Shown here: positions 1 to 8,164 of the stretch, piece by piece
How the letters are laid out: every line of letters begins with the position of its first letter
Numbering within the stretch: the stretch's first letter is position 1
Assembly (NCBI RefSeq): GCF_045788535.1
Contig: NZ_CP074074.1
Span: forward strand, 1,488,001 to 1,552,000
Reading direction: 5' to 3'
Length of the DNA stretch: 64,000 nt
Source: Allotamlana fucoidanivorans
GTDB lineage: Bacteria > Bacteroidota > Bacteroidia > Flavobacteriales > Flavobacteriaceae
The notes under the pieces: model-generated
Told to the model about the DNA's origin: nothing
The model's database searches: none
Seen by the model: the letters and a program-made list of their open reading frames with translations, nothing else
Translations under genes and position numbers: made by a program

Positions 1-276
1 CGTTGTGCCACTAAAAAAAGCTCCAGAAAACAAATAGGTAAAGAAAGTACTTAATAGAGGATGGCATCCCTCACAAGTAACTTTAACAGGAGTTTCTGTA
101 AGTAATGACACCAATATGCCAACCCAAAAAGGTAAACATTGCATACAACTGGTTAAATGTTTCCAGAAATTCGGACTATGTTTTTCGGCCAAATCTCGTA
201 AAGGTTCAAATAGCTTGCCTATTGTGATAATGGCTGATATGCCATAAACGGTGAATATGATTATTAATATATCCAT
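1..276 (-). CDS. DUF1360-like small membrane protein (partial, C-terminus beyond window)
   Basis: An open frame runs from an ATG at 274-276 to the window edge without a stop, giving 92 residues. The N-terminus is a hydrophobic segment starting MDILIIIFTVYGISAIITIG. A second hydrophobic stretch follows the motif CMQCLPFWVG near residue 47. A Cys-x2-Cys followed by L-P-F-W-V-G resembles the CPYCLGFW-type signature of DUF1360 membrane proteins, so I assign it there tentatively. It lies upstream of nothing visible on its strand, and the rhodanese and DsrE genes precede it in the same orientation about 135 bases away. The function of the family is unknown. The protein is cut by the window, so its full length cannot be given. 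Confidence 0.6.
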   Translation of the reverse strand, partial: MDILIIIFTVYGISAIITIGKLFEPLRDLAEKHSPNFWKHLTSCMQCLPFWVGILVSLLTETPVKVTCEGCHPLLSTFFTYLFSGAFFSGTT

Positions 277-411
277 GTGATTTATTTTAAGATTACTAGA
301 AAATCTAATTAAAAATGCAAGTCTTCCTTTTTGGAATTCACTTTATTCTTTTAGAAAACTTGCATTTTGATTTTATTAAGTAGTGATATTAGGATGGCTT
401 AAATATTGCAT

Positions 412-774
412 TTAAGTATTTTTTAGCTTTAGCCAAGCCGCATGACCGCCTTCTAAGTTATGTACATTATTAACGCCTTTTTCTTGAGCTTTTAAAGCCG
501 CCATATAAGACATAACACCTCCTGTGCAGCAAAATAAAAAGGGGCCATCATTCTCAAAAAGCGGATTGTAATCTTGGTGTTCTTTGTTGATCACGTTTTC
601 AATAGTCTCGAAAGGAATATTAATAGCACCTGGAATACCACCTTGGGTGTCAATACCTTTGGCGTTTCTTACATCTATAATGTTAAATCGACCTTCGGCT
701 ATAATCGCATCTAAATCTTTAGCACTTACTTGGGGAATGGCTTCGTTGAATGTTTTTACGTTGGAATGATTCAT
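412..774 (-). CDS. rhodanese-like domain protein
   Basis: This is a 120-residue single-domain rhodanese, a cytoplasmic sulfur-carrier fold with no signal peptide. The sequence shows the IDVR motif at residues 33-36, the PGAINIP strand-loop near 48-54 and the active-site loop CCTGGVMS at residues 82-89. Cys83 is the expected persulfide-bearing residue. The usual CxxGxR[ST] loop has methionine in place of arginine, so ordinary thiosulfate sulfurtransferase activity is uncertain. The gene starts 11 bases after the DsrE-family gene ends, so the two are very probably co-transcribed. A role in sulfur relay or redox trafficking is inferred from that pairing. Confidence 0.85.
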   Translation of the reverse strand: MNHSNVKTFNEAIPQVSAKDLDAIIAEGRFNIIDVRNAKGIDTQGGIPGAINIPFETIENVINKEHQDYNPLFENDGPFLFCCTGGVMSYMAALKAQEKGVNNVHNLEGGHAAWLKLKNT

Positions 775-785
775 GATTTTTAGTT

Positions 786-1154
786 TTAAATTGAAATCAC
801 TTCGGCACCTTCTAATATTAATTGGTGTAAGGCGCCTGAGCCTATAAGTTCAATGCCATCAATAAGATTATCAACAGAATACCCTCTTACTTCGGCACAT
901 GGAGGACATACCATAATTCTACATTTGTTATGAACTACGGCGTCAATCATTTCTTTCATTGTAGGATCTTTAGGGTTGAGGTGTACATTGTCGGCTGCTC
1001 CTTTTCTAACCCAGTCAACTCCTGCACTAACAAGAAAAATGCTTACGTCTAATCCAGATTTGATGCCTCCATTTGCAATGCTCCATGCTACAGATGCTCT
1101 TTCGTCATCTAACCCGTAGCTTATTAATACGACTAATTTTTGTTTTGTACTCAT
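786..1154 (-). CDS. DsrE family sulfur-relay protein
   Basis: This 122-residue cytoplasmic protein has the DsrE/DsrF-like Rossmannoid layout: an N-terminal strand (LVVLISYG), an early hydrophobic strand (DVSIFLVSAG) and a late segment containing MVCPPCAEVRGYS. The two cysteines in that CPPC segment are the candidate sulfur-carrying residues. Family members transfer or bind sulfane sulfur with rhodanese or TusA partners, and here a rhodanese gene follows directly. The specific substrate cannot be read from the sequence. It is the first gene of the small operon, and its promoter should lie in the AT-rich stretch 1155-1230. Confidence 0.8.
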   Translation of the reverse strand: MSTKQKLVVLISYGLDDERASVAWSIANGGIKSGLDVSIFLVSAGVDWVRKGAADNVHLNPKDPTMKEMIDAVVHNKCRIMVCPPCAEVRGYSVDNLIDGIELIGSGALHQLILEGAEVISI

Positions 1155-1470
1155 GATTGTTTTATTTAATTGATTAATAATTGTTTATGGTACAAATGTA
1201 TAGGCGATTTGTGAGTGTGAGTTGATTCAAAAGTTCAAAAAATAACCTGACTAGTCCATATTAAAAAAATGACCTTTAAACAGGATAAAATATGAGGCGT
1301 AGTATATAGAAGATATGAAAAGGAGCTCATAGTAGATGAAGGTTAAAATGATTTCCAAGCCTATACCATGCTAATAGTAAAGATTATTGGTTTTAAATTT
1401 ACAACTGATGTGGTTGTTGAACTTGCTTATTCAAGCGGGCGGATGATAGTAGGAAACCATATTCATGTAA
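1155..1470. other. intergenic region with a possible gene remnant
   Basis: This stretch lies between the DsrE gene start and the MITE-like element. It holds no convincing gene. A 38-codon open frame on the plus strand starts with ATG at 1368 and ends at a TAA at 1482-1484 that lies inside the MITE left end. Its residues (TDVVVELAYSSGRMIVGNHI near the end) look protein-like but I do not recognise them. Upstream of it every frame is riddled with stops. A decayed coding sequence cut by the element is the likeliest reading, with low certainty. Confidence 0.3.
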
Positions 1471-1605
1471 AAGAGACTGTCTAAAAAAATTGATGTCATG
1501 TAAATATAATGAAGGCATCTTTAGCATTCTGGTTGGTTACTATAAGATTACTTCATCCCTAAACTATGGGATTTAAATGACATCAATTTTTTCAGACAGC
1601 CTCTT
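1471..1605. mobile_element. MITE-like element with 34-bp terminal inverted repeats
   Basis: The ends form an inverted repeat: 1471-1504 and the complement of 1572-1605 match over 34 bases with three mismatches. The outer tips read AAGAGACTGTCT and, on the other strand, AAGAGGCTGTCT. GAG[AG]CTGTCT-type tips are typical of several insertion-sequence families in Bacteroidota. Only about 67 bases separate the repeats, far too few for a transposase, so this is a non-autonomous derivative or a deletion remnant. No clear target-site duplication is visible next to the tips. The structure could also act as a strong hairpin between the operons on either side. Confidence 0.7.
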
Positions 1606-1681
1606 AGAATTAAAAGAGATTAAAACTAAAACGATGAACTATGAAAACCTTTTTAATTCATTTTAATGCGTTTTTTGTTCA

Positions 1682-2995
1682 TTAATCACAAGCTTCCCAA
1701 TTATGAATGGTGTTGTTACTGCCAAGATTTCTAACCATGTCGCAAACAGTTAATCTGGCTGGAAACTTCATCTCATGTACATAATTATTAGAAGATCCAG
1801 GGTTCATAAATACGGCTCCAGGGCCATTGCTGTTTTCAGTCCATCCTGGTAAACCATTGTCCCTGTAATCGTTTTGAATAATGTTGCAATGGGTTGAGTT
1901 ATTTATAACTATAGCTGCATTTCCAGGTTGACAATCAACAAAGCTAGTGTTGGTAATCGTCGCATTTTGAGAAGCAACTATTAAGATTTGCCACCACCAG
2001 TTGGAATTTTTTATCATACAATCGGTAATGGTTGGCGCCGAGGCCATTTCCCAAAAGACCATACCACGGGCGAGACCCCTTCCTTGAGGATTGGTGGCAT
2101 CATGACAATTTATCTCAACATTGGATATCATGATATCTGAGTCATTTGCTCTTCCTCCAGCTACACCTGTGCCTACTTTTTTAGCAGAGATCTGATCTAT
2201 TAGTACTTTAGAGGCATCCCCAAAATCCATAAAGCTGATGGCATTCCAAGCTAAGTTTTCAAAATCAATATTTTTAATGGTAAGGGAGCTGCCTTGAGTT
2301 CTTGGTGGTGGTCCTGGTTGTCCTGGATTAAAATCACCCCAGGGCATTACATGGATGCCCCAGTTGAGATTGTAGCCAATTAAATTGCCACTAGCTTGAG
2401 ATGCTTTTCCTTCTATCCTAATGTTATTAATATGAGCATTAAAGGAGCCTCCAATAAGTTCAAGAGCAACTCCTATAAAGGAAGGCCCGGAACCAGTCCC
2501 TCTTGGTGCATCATCTTTAATCAAAATTGCCAGATTTTTAATGGTTACATCTCCTGTTGGTTTGTCAAACTGAAATACATTTGGAACAAATCCACCCCAA
2601 CCAGTCGAATGAACACCTGTAAAGCCTTCTGTATCCGATTTTCTACCAACATGGATCAAGGTTTTGTTTTTGCCTTCTCCTAAAAAGGCTCCGTTAAAGC
2701 CTTCAGTCCTAACACTTCTGCTTAGGTAATAATGATCTTTTGTGTTCATAAGGCCGTCCGATAAATACACGGTGCTTCCAGAAGCTTTAGCCAATTCTAG
2801 AGCAGCCTCAATGTTATTGGCATCTTCAACGCCTGACATGTCATTACTCGGCGCTACAATAATAGCATCAGACAAAGCATTGTAAGACAGATCTGCGTTA
2901 CTAAGGTTTTGTTCATGTTCAAACATAATGTCTTCTTTATTACAAGAAATCAATACTAAAATTGATATTGTCAGTATGTAAATATTTTTTTTCAT
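1682..2995 (-). CDS. lipoprotein with pectate-lyase-like right-handed beta-helix
   Basis: A 437-residue exported protein. The N-terminus MKKNIYILTISILVLISCNK is a lipoprotein signal with cysteine 18 as the lipidation site. After a short linker the sequence has the features of a pectate-lyase-type beta-helix: an early AALELAKASGSTVYLSDG segment, then repeated short strands with N- and I-rich turns (VTIKNLAILIKDD, LTIKNIDFENLAWN, IMISNVEINCHD, ATITNTSFVDC). Such helices occur in polysaccharide lyases, glycosidases and adhesins. Catalytic residues cannot be assigned by eye. It stands alone, followed by the MITE-like element. A role in cell-surface polysaccharide processing is plausible but inferred. 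Confidence 0.65.
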   Translation of the reverse strand: MKKNIYILTISILVLISCNKEDIMFEHEQNLSNADLSYNALSDAIIVAPSNDMSGVEDANNIEAALELAKASGSTVYLSDGLMNTKDHYYLSRSVRTEGFNGAFLGEGKNKTLIHVGRKSDTEGFTGVHSTGWGGFVPNVFQFDKPTGDVTIKNLAILIKDDAPRGTGSGPSFIGVALELIGGSFNAHINNIRIEGKASQASGNLIGYNLNWGIHVMPWGDFNPGQPGPPPRTQGSSLTIKNIDFENLAWNAISFMDFGDASKVLIDQISAKKVGTGVAGGRANDSDIMISNVEINCHDATNPQGRGLARGMVFWEMASAPTITDCMIKNSNWWWQILIVASQNATITNTSFVDCQPGNAAIVINNSTHCNIIQNDYRDNGLPGWTENSNGPGAVFMNPGSSNNYVHEMKFPARLTVCDMVRNLGSNNTIHNWEACD

Positions 2996-3254
2996 GGTTC
3001 AAATAGTTTTGATTAGTAAAAGTGAATAATACAATTGTAGATGTAGCTGTTTTTATAACCTGTAAGATTATAGACTTGTGCTTAAAGTCTTCCCAGTGAT
3101 AAGTAATGCGCTCAAATTAATAGTTTTAGCCGTGTTTAAGTAGAAGGAGGCTTTTTTTTAAGGTCTGAAATGTTATTTAAATTAGTACGATTAGCGCTTC
3201 AAAACCTATTAAATATGTTGTATTTGCTTGTGGTTTTTTAACTTATTGTTACAA

Positions 3255-3860
3255 TTATTTGTTGAAAATAATGGTGCCTTCCCAGGTGTGGTCAGTGCCT
3301 GTATCATCGTTTCTTACCAGACCATGCCATGTAAATTCACCATAGGCATTTTCAAATCTTCCAGTCCCTCCTGTAATAACCCATTTATCAAAGAACTCAA
3401 AAATATAATGCTCATGTTGGATTGGGATAAGTTTCCCATCAGATGTTGCCGATATATATAAAAGATCTCCATTAGCAGATTGCAATGGAATTGGTTCATT
3501 GTCTCCGCTGTATTCACCAAATCCACCTTCAAAATCAGGCATGCCATTTTGGTTTAAAACAACATGGAAACAAAATTTTAAGTCAATAGTAAATTCACCA
3601 ACATGCGTGGCACTACCGTCACCTACTTGATGCTCCAATCCCCAAAAATCAGTTGGAGAAGTAGCAGAGCATATTACAGTAAGTGCATCTTCTGCCTGAG
3701 CTGTATGCAATTTGGATTTAAAAGGTACTTCCACGTGTTTGGAGGTTTTGGAATTCATTTCAGTTAAGTGGTCTTCAGTTATAAGGTCTTGGTTGTCTTG
3801 ACAAGTCATTAAAGAATAGGTTAAACTGCCCAGTACAAATAATAATTTTAAAGTTTTCAT
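3255..3860 (-). CDS. putative lipoprotein with GGTGRF motif
   Basis: A 201-residue protein with a lipoprotein-type N-terminus (MKTLKLLFVLGSLTYSLMTC, cysteine 20). Residues from about 60 on are rich in beta strands. They contain the motif VITGGTGRFENAYGEF near residue 160-175, seen in small beta-barrel proteins of Bacteroidota and in the allene-oxide-cyclase-like barrel fold. I do not recognise a specific function. It lies 260 bases upstream of the beta-helix lipoprotein on the same strand and is divergent from the AraC/TPR regulator gene at 4105, which could control it. The catalytic role, if any, is unknown. Confidence 0.55.
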   Translation of the reverse strand: MKTLKLLFVLGSLTYSLMTCQDNQDLITEDHLTEMNSKTSKHVEVPFKSKLHTAQAEDALTVICSATSPTDFWGLEHQVGDGSATHVGEFTIDLKFCFHVVLNQNGMPDFEGGFGEYSGDNEPIPLQSANGDLLYISATSDGKLIPIQHEHYIFEFFDKWVITGGTGRFENAYGEFTWHGLVRNDDTGTDHTWEGTIIFNK

Positions 3861-4104
3861 AAGATGTTAGTTTAATTAAACAATGGCTTTATGGCTAAGG
3901 TTACTAGCCTTCTTAAAGTTAGTTTTTATTGAAATTAATGTCATTTGTGGTGTTGCAATGCTTAAAACATATGTTGCGAATCCTGTAAAATATGTTGATT
4001 GTGTTTGTATTGTATTGAATATATTGCTGTTAAGCGTTAATTTTTGTTGTGGGTTTATTTTTTGCGTATCTTAAAAGGACGTAAATTTTGGTGTGTTTTA
4101 GGTT

Positions 4105-6000
4105 ATGAATTCTCAATCATCTTTAGGGCAATCCTTTGTTGAAAGGCTGAATAATATTTTAGAAGAAAATTATCATGACGAAAACTTTGGGGTGAACGAT
4201 CTGGCTTCTAATATAGGGGTGAGCCGGTCTCAGCTTCATCGAAAATTAAAACGGTTAAATGGTGTTTCAACAAGTCAATATATTAAAATCTTTCGATTGC
4301 AAAAGGGTTATGAACTCTTAAAAGATTATGAAAAAAATGTTTCAGAAGTAGCCTATGCTGTTGGCTTTAATAGTCCTTCATATTTCACCAAGTGCTTTCA
4401 GCAGCATTATAAATGTTCGCCAGGCGAATTGAAGCATAAAACAGAAAATATTCATACAAATGCTGAGATTAATTTAAATCGAAATACCAAAAAAGCATAT
4501 TTTCAGTTAGGAACTTTAAAATTACGTTCAGTTCATTTAGGTGTATTATTTTTTATCGCCTTAGGTATAGGTGTGTTTTATTTTTATGCAGGCAATACAA
4601 AAACCCAAAAACCCAAATCTATTGCCATACTGCCTTTAAAGGTAAATTCAAATTTAATGGATTCAGATGTTTTGTCTGAAGGCATTCATGACGGACTTAC
4701 AAAATCATTAGGACAAATAAACCAGTTCAATGTATTGTCAAGAGCCACCACAGTAAAGTATAAGAATAGTAGCAAAACAAAAGCGAAGATTATAAAAGAG
4801 CTTGGTGTAGATTTTATAGTTTCTGGTGAGGTATATTATTCAGATAATGATAGTATGCGTTTAAATATAACCATTAATAAGGTTGATGGTGTAAATGCAG
4901 GGTCTATAAATTATAACACCTCATTAGAGCATATCGTTTCTATTCAAAATTTGGTGGCTCAAAAAATTGCAAAGCTTACGGGCATGCCCTATGTGTCCGA
5001 AAATCAATTTCATAGTGCTAACCATAGAGTAGTCAATACCAGTGCCTATAAGAATTATATTCGTGGTATGTATTATCTCCATAAATCATCTCAAGAAGAT
5101 TTTGATAAAGGGCTACAATTTTTATATAAAGCATTAGATGATGATCCTGCCGAACCCTTGGCATATGCAGGATTGGCTTATGGTTACGTAATTTTGGGGC
5201 ACAGTGCTTCACAGAATAAAGATGTTTTTGAAAAAGCATTAATGGCTGCAAATAGGGCTATAGAATTAGATACGTCGTTATTAGAAGCCTATGCTGCCAT
5301 TGCAAGTATTCATATTTATCATGATAGAAACTGGTATGAAGCCGAAAAATTGTTTGATTATTTATTGACTAAAAACCCCAGTATGGCTAATGTGCATTAT
5401 GATTATTCATGGTATTGTTTGCTAGTAGGCGATCGGGCAAAGGCTTTACAACATCATGAGTTGGCTGAAAAATTAGACCCATTAAACGCTAAGTATATAG
5501 CATGGTCAGGCTGGATGTTAGCTTATTATGGAGATTATAAAGGAGCCATGGAAAAAGTAGAAAGAGCATTAGAAATTGCACCCAATAATGCTATTGCTTA
5601 TTTAGCTAAGGGTTTTATTTATAGACAACAAAATGATTTTTTGAATGCTAAAGAAGCCTATGGAAAGCTTTATGAAAACAGCCCAGGAATGGTAGCTTCT
5701 TTAGGAGGGATTTATGCAGAAATGGGCGATTTTGAAAAAGCCAATGAAATTATTGAACAAGTAAATAACTGGCCAAATTCACCATGGAAAAATTGGTCGT
5801 TAGCTGTGTTATATGCGCAATCTAATCAAGCTGAAATGGCTGTTAAGATGTTAGAAAAGGAACCAAAGCATGCCTTTGTAGCATGGGCTGCTGTAGTGCC
5901 TGCTTTTGATAAAATAAAAGATCATAAAGATTTTAAAACATTTGCGTCTAACCTCAAAATACCCGTTAGAAACAATCAAAACTTGTTGGTTCAAAAATAG
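4105..6000 (+). CDS. membrane-anchored AraC-family regulator with FlgO/TolB-like and TPR domains
   Basis: A 631-residue protein. Residues 13-108 form a double helix-turn-helix AraC domain (NDLASNIGVSRSQLHRKLK, then VSEVAYAVGFNSPSYFTKCF). A single membrane segment lies at about 144-162. After it comes a domain beginning KSIAILPLKVNSN at 171, which resembles the FlgO/adenylate-cyclase-associated TolB-N-like module. The rest, about 320-610, is built of TPR helices such as AYAGLAYGYVILG and ANVHYDYSWYCLLVGD. The arrangement puts DNA binding in the cytoplasm and the TPR array outside the membrane, suggesting direct one-protein signal transduction. It is divergent from the GGTGRF lipoprotein gene, a candidate target. 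The ligand is unknown. Confidence 0.8.
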   Translation: MNSQSSLGQSFVERLNNILEENYHDENFGVNDLASNIGVSRSQLHRKLKRLNGVSTSQYIKIFRLQKGYELLKDYEKNVSEVAYAVGFNSPSYFTKCFQQHYKCSPGELKHKTENIHTNAEINLNRNTKKAYFQLGTLKLRSVHLGVLFFIALGIGVFYFYAGNTKTQKPKSIAILPLKVNSNLMDSDVLSEGIHDGLTKSLGQINQFNVLSRATTVKYKNSSKTKAKIIKELGVDFIVSGEVYYSDNDSMRLNITINKVDGVNAGSINYNTSLEHIVSIQNLVAQKIAKLTGMPYVSENQFHSANHRVVNTSAYKNYIRGMYYLHKSSQEDFDKGLQFLYKALDDDPAEPLAYAGLAYGYVILGHSASQNKDVFEKALMAANRAIELDTSLLEAYAAIASIHIYHDRNWYEAEKLFDYLLTKNPSMANVHYDYSWYCLLVGDRAKALQHHELAEKLDPLNAKYIAWSGWMLAYYGDYKGAMEKVERALEIAPNNAIAYLAKGFIYRQQNDFLNAKEAYGKLYENSPGMVASLGGIYAEMGDFEKANEIIEQVNNWPNSPWKNWSLAVLYAQSNQAEMAVKMLEKEPKHAFVAWAAVVPAFDKIKDHKDFKTFASNLKIPVRNNQNLLVQK

Positions 6001-6008
6001 GAAGCTGT

Positions 6009-7490
6009 TTATGAATTAAGGCTTCCTGAAATTCGAACTCCAATTTCCAGAATGGCGTTCACCAATAGATCAAAATCCTCATAACGTGTTCTATGGTTTG
6101 CAATAGCTACCCTCAGGCAATAGGTGCTTTGCAGACTGGTATACCCTATCATAGCCAATCCTTGTTCCTCTATTTGCAGTTTAATTTCCCTGTTTATGGC
6201 GTTCAGTTTTTCTTCAGATAAATAATTTACATGATATCTGAAACAAACAATATCAAGCCCAATAGGAGCAAGGAGTTCAAGTTGATTATGGTCTTTAATA
6301 AGACGGCCTAAATAATGTGCTTGATTGATGTTTTTGGTAATCATTCGGCCAAACTTTTTTGCACCATGTTCCTTTAGTGACATCCAAATTTTCAGAGCAT
6401 TGAATCGTCTGGAGAGTTGTAAACCGTATTCGCTAAACCAATCTGAACCAGATCCGAGACCTCTGTCATGTTTTTCTAAATACTCAGGAATAACGGAAAA
6501 GGTGTTTTTGTGAGCCTCATGATTTTTTATTAACACACAACCTGCTTCAAAAGGCATGTGTAACCATTTGTGTAAATCTAAAGCTATAGAATCAGCCAGT
6601 TCAATGCCTGCTAATTGGGGTTTTGCTATGTCTGATAACACAGCAACAGCACCTATGGCTCCATCTACGTGAAACCATAGGGATTCTCTTTTGCAAATGT
6701 TAGAAAGCGCTTTTAAGTCATCAATAGCGCCCGTATTTATGGTGCCTGATGTACCAATAATGGCAAAAGGTACCAATCCTTTGTTTTTGTCTTTTGTAAT
6801 CTGATCTTCCAACGTTGCTAAGTTTATGGTGTAGTCAGCGTTAACAGGAATTTTATGTAGACTTTCAGCTCCCAATCCTAATATTTCAAGTGCTTTTTGA
6901 TTGCAACTATGAATTTCACTGGACCCATATATAACAAACTTATTTGCAGTTTCTTTTGTGATGCCTTTTTGCCGAACATCGTACCCTAGTTTTATATTTC
7001 GGGCAACGGTTAATGCTGTGAAATTGGCCATAGATCCGCCACTAACTAAAAGGCCACTCGAACTAGGGGGAAAGCGCATCATTTCTTTAATCCAATTAAT
7101 TACCTGTTCTTCAACTTTATGACCTGCATGATTTCCTCCCCCTAAATTAGGATTCATCACCGAGGCCCAAAAGTCGCCTAAAAACCCAGAAACCGTGCCG
7201 CTACCCATATACCACGCCCAAAATCTGGGGTGAATATTTCCCATAGGAAAAGGTAGAATAGTGTTTTTAAACTGATGATAAACCTGTTCTAAGTTTGTTG
7301 ACTCTTGTGGTAAAGGTGTTTCTAACTGCTTTATTTTCTCTAAAGGCATTTGTTCCCAAACGTGTCGTTGTCTTAAATTAGAAGTATAATCTATGGCATC
7401 ATCAATCATTTGATGCATGAGTTTTCTTGTGGTTTCCCAATTTGTGGGATCTAAGGTTTCTTGTGATACGTCTTGTTGTTCTGCACCCAT
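6009..7490 (-). CDS. PLP-dependent decarboxylase (aromatic-amino-acid/DDC family)
   Basis: A 493-residue cytoplasmic group II decarboxylase. The cofactor lysine is K308 in ALDLHKWLHMPFEAG. H194 in SSEIHSC should stack on the pyridoxal ring, and D276 in WFHVDGA should bind the pyridine nitrogen. GGSMANFTAL at about 151-160 is the phosphate-binding turn. The family decarboxylates L-DOPA, tryptophan, phenylalanine, tyrosine or glutamate, and the substrate cannot be fixed from sequence. Length and motif order fit an intact enzyme. It converges with the AraC/TPR gene, leaving eight bases between their ends, and stands alone in its transcription unit. Confidence 0.88.
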   Translation of the reverse strand: MGAEQQDVSQETLDPTNWETTRKLMHQMIDDAIDYTSNLRQRHVWEQMPLEKIKQLETPLPQESTNLEQVYHQFKNTILPFPMGNIHPRFWAWYMGSGTVSGFLGDFWASVMNPNLGGGNHAGHKVEEQVINWIKEMMRFPPSSSGLLVSGGSMANFTALTVARNIKLGYDVRQKGITKETANKFVIYGSSEIHSCNQKALEILGLGAESLHKIPVNADYTINLATLEDQITKDKNKGLVPFAIIGTSGTINTGAIDDLKALSNICKRESLWFHVDGAIGAVAVLSDIAKPQLAGIELADSIALDLHKWLHMPFEAGCVLIKNHEAHKNTFSVIPEYLEKHDRGLGSGSDWFSEYGLQLSRRFNALKIWMSLKEHGAKKFGRMITKNINQAHYLGRLIKDHNQLELLAPIGLDIVCFRYHVNYLSEEKLNAINREIKLQIEEQGLAMIGYTSLQSTYCLRVAIANHRTRYEDFDLLVNAILEIGVRISGSLNS

Positions 7491-7645
7491 TTGATAAATT
7501 GTATTTAAAGAAATTTATTTAATTAAATCATGTTAATCAACAAACACACACGCTATGTGGTTTATTACTAGATGTTTTAAAGTTAGTATATTTATCAAGT
7601 AATTCAGATAAAATAAGCTAAGGAGTTTGTGTTTTCTTGTAGTTA

Positions 7646-7661
7646 TGTAACATTTGTTACA
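7646..7661. promoter_or_regulatory. perfect 16-bp palindrome TGTAACATTTGTTACA (CRP/FNR-type site)
   Basis: TGTAACA-TT-TGTTACA is a perfect inverted repeat that fits the GTA-N8-TAC pattern bound by CRP/FNR/NtcA-type regulators. A second match of the same form occurs at 58963-58978. It overlaps the TTG of a possible promoter on the plus strand (TTG at 7654-7656, then TAAATTG at 7676-7682), which is where an activator site would be expected. It could equally serve the decarboxylase gene that starts at 7490 on the other strand. Confidence 0.5.
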
Positions 7662-7687
7662 CAGCTTCATTTATATAAATTGTAATA

Positions 7688-7763
7688 TGCAATCCTTAAT
7701 TCTAACTTCGGATTAGGGAATTAATAGCTAAGTAAGCGCTTGCATTTATGTAGGCGCTTTTTT
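7688..7763 (+). ncRNA. candidate small RNA with two hairpins and an intrinsic terminator
   Basis: The 324-base gap between the decarboxylase gene and the 115-residue gene downstream holds a compact unit on the plus strand. A promoter-like TTG-N19-TAAATTG lies at 7654-7682. It is followed by a hairpin with stem CCTTAATTC/GGATTAGGG (7694-7718) and then a terminator with an 11-bp stem and TTTA loop (7734-7759) ending in six Ts. Both flanking genes lie on the minus strand, so this unit belongs to neither. There is no ORF of convincing length. Whether it is a regulatory RNA or only an orphan terminator is undecided. Confidence 0.4.
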
Positions 7764-7814
7764 ATATTATTTAATTGAACAGAAGAAGGATGAAATGAAA
7801 TACGGTAAATAGCC

Positions 7815-8162
7815 TTAGTTACTAGAAAGGCTTAAAACATGGGTAAGTATTTGATGTACGTGATTATTCATTTTAAGTCCGCTCTTTTTGCGTTTGCTGT
7901 TAACCAGAATATCGATGGTAATACGTTTAGAATGCGTTTGACGTACTGAAATTTTAAACCAACCATTAGGAAAGAATACAGTAAATTGAGAGTGATTATC
8001 TTGAAGAAAAAGATCAAACTCACCACTTAGCCAGTTGATAAGTTTATAATACAAATCTGTATGAGAAATTTTAACGATCTCATGCCATACATAATAGTTT
8101 GTCTCTTGGTGGCTTGATTTTAACTGTTTTATCTCATTAGGCATGACCGATACTGTGCACAT
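7815..8162 (-). CDS. hypothetical protein, last gene of the GlcNAc operon
   Basis: A 115-residue protein I do not recognise. It has no signal peptide or membrane segment. It is rich in histidine and aromatic residues (YYVWHEIVKISHTDLYYKLINW) and has a strand-rich middle (FTVFFPNGWFKISV). It begins two bases after the stop of the large ASPIC/FG-GAP gene, so it is translationally linked to that gene. An internal ATG eight codons in is an alternative start. No function is proposed. Confidence 0.55.
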   Translation of the reverse strand: MCTVSVMPNEIKQLKSSHQETNYYVWHEIVKISHTDLYYKLINWLSGEFDLFLQDNHSQFTVFFPNGWFKISVRQTHSKRITIDILVNSKRKKSGLKMNNHVHQILTHVLSLSSN

Positions 8163-8164
8163 GA

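Noticed and set aside
1471..1605. MITE-like element read as a simple bidirectional terminator
   Set aside because: The stem is 34 bases with a 67-base interior and typical transposon-type tips, and lacks a T-run after a short loop.
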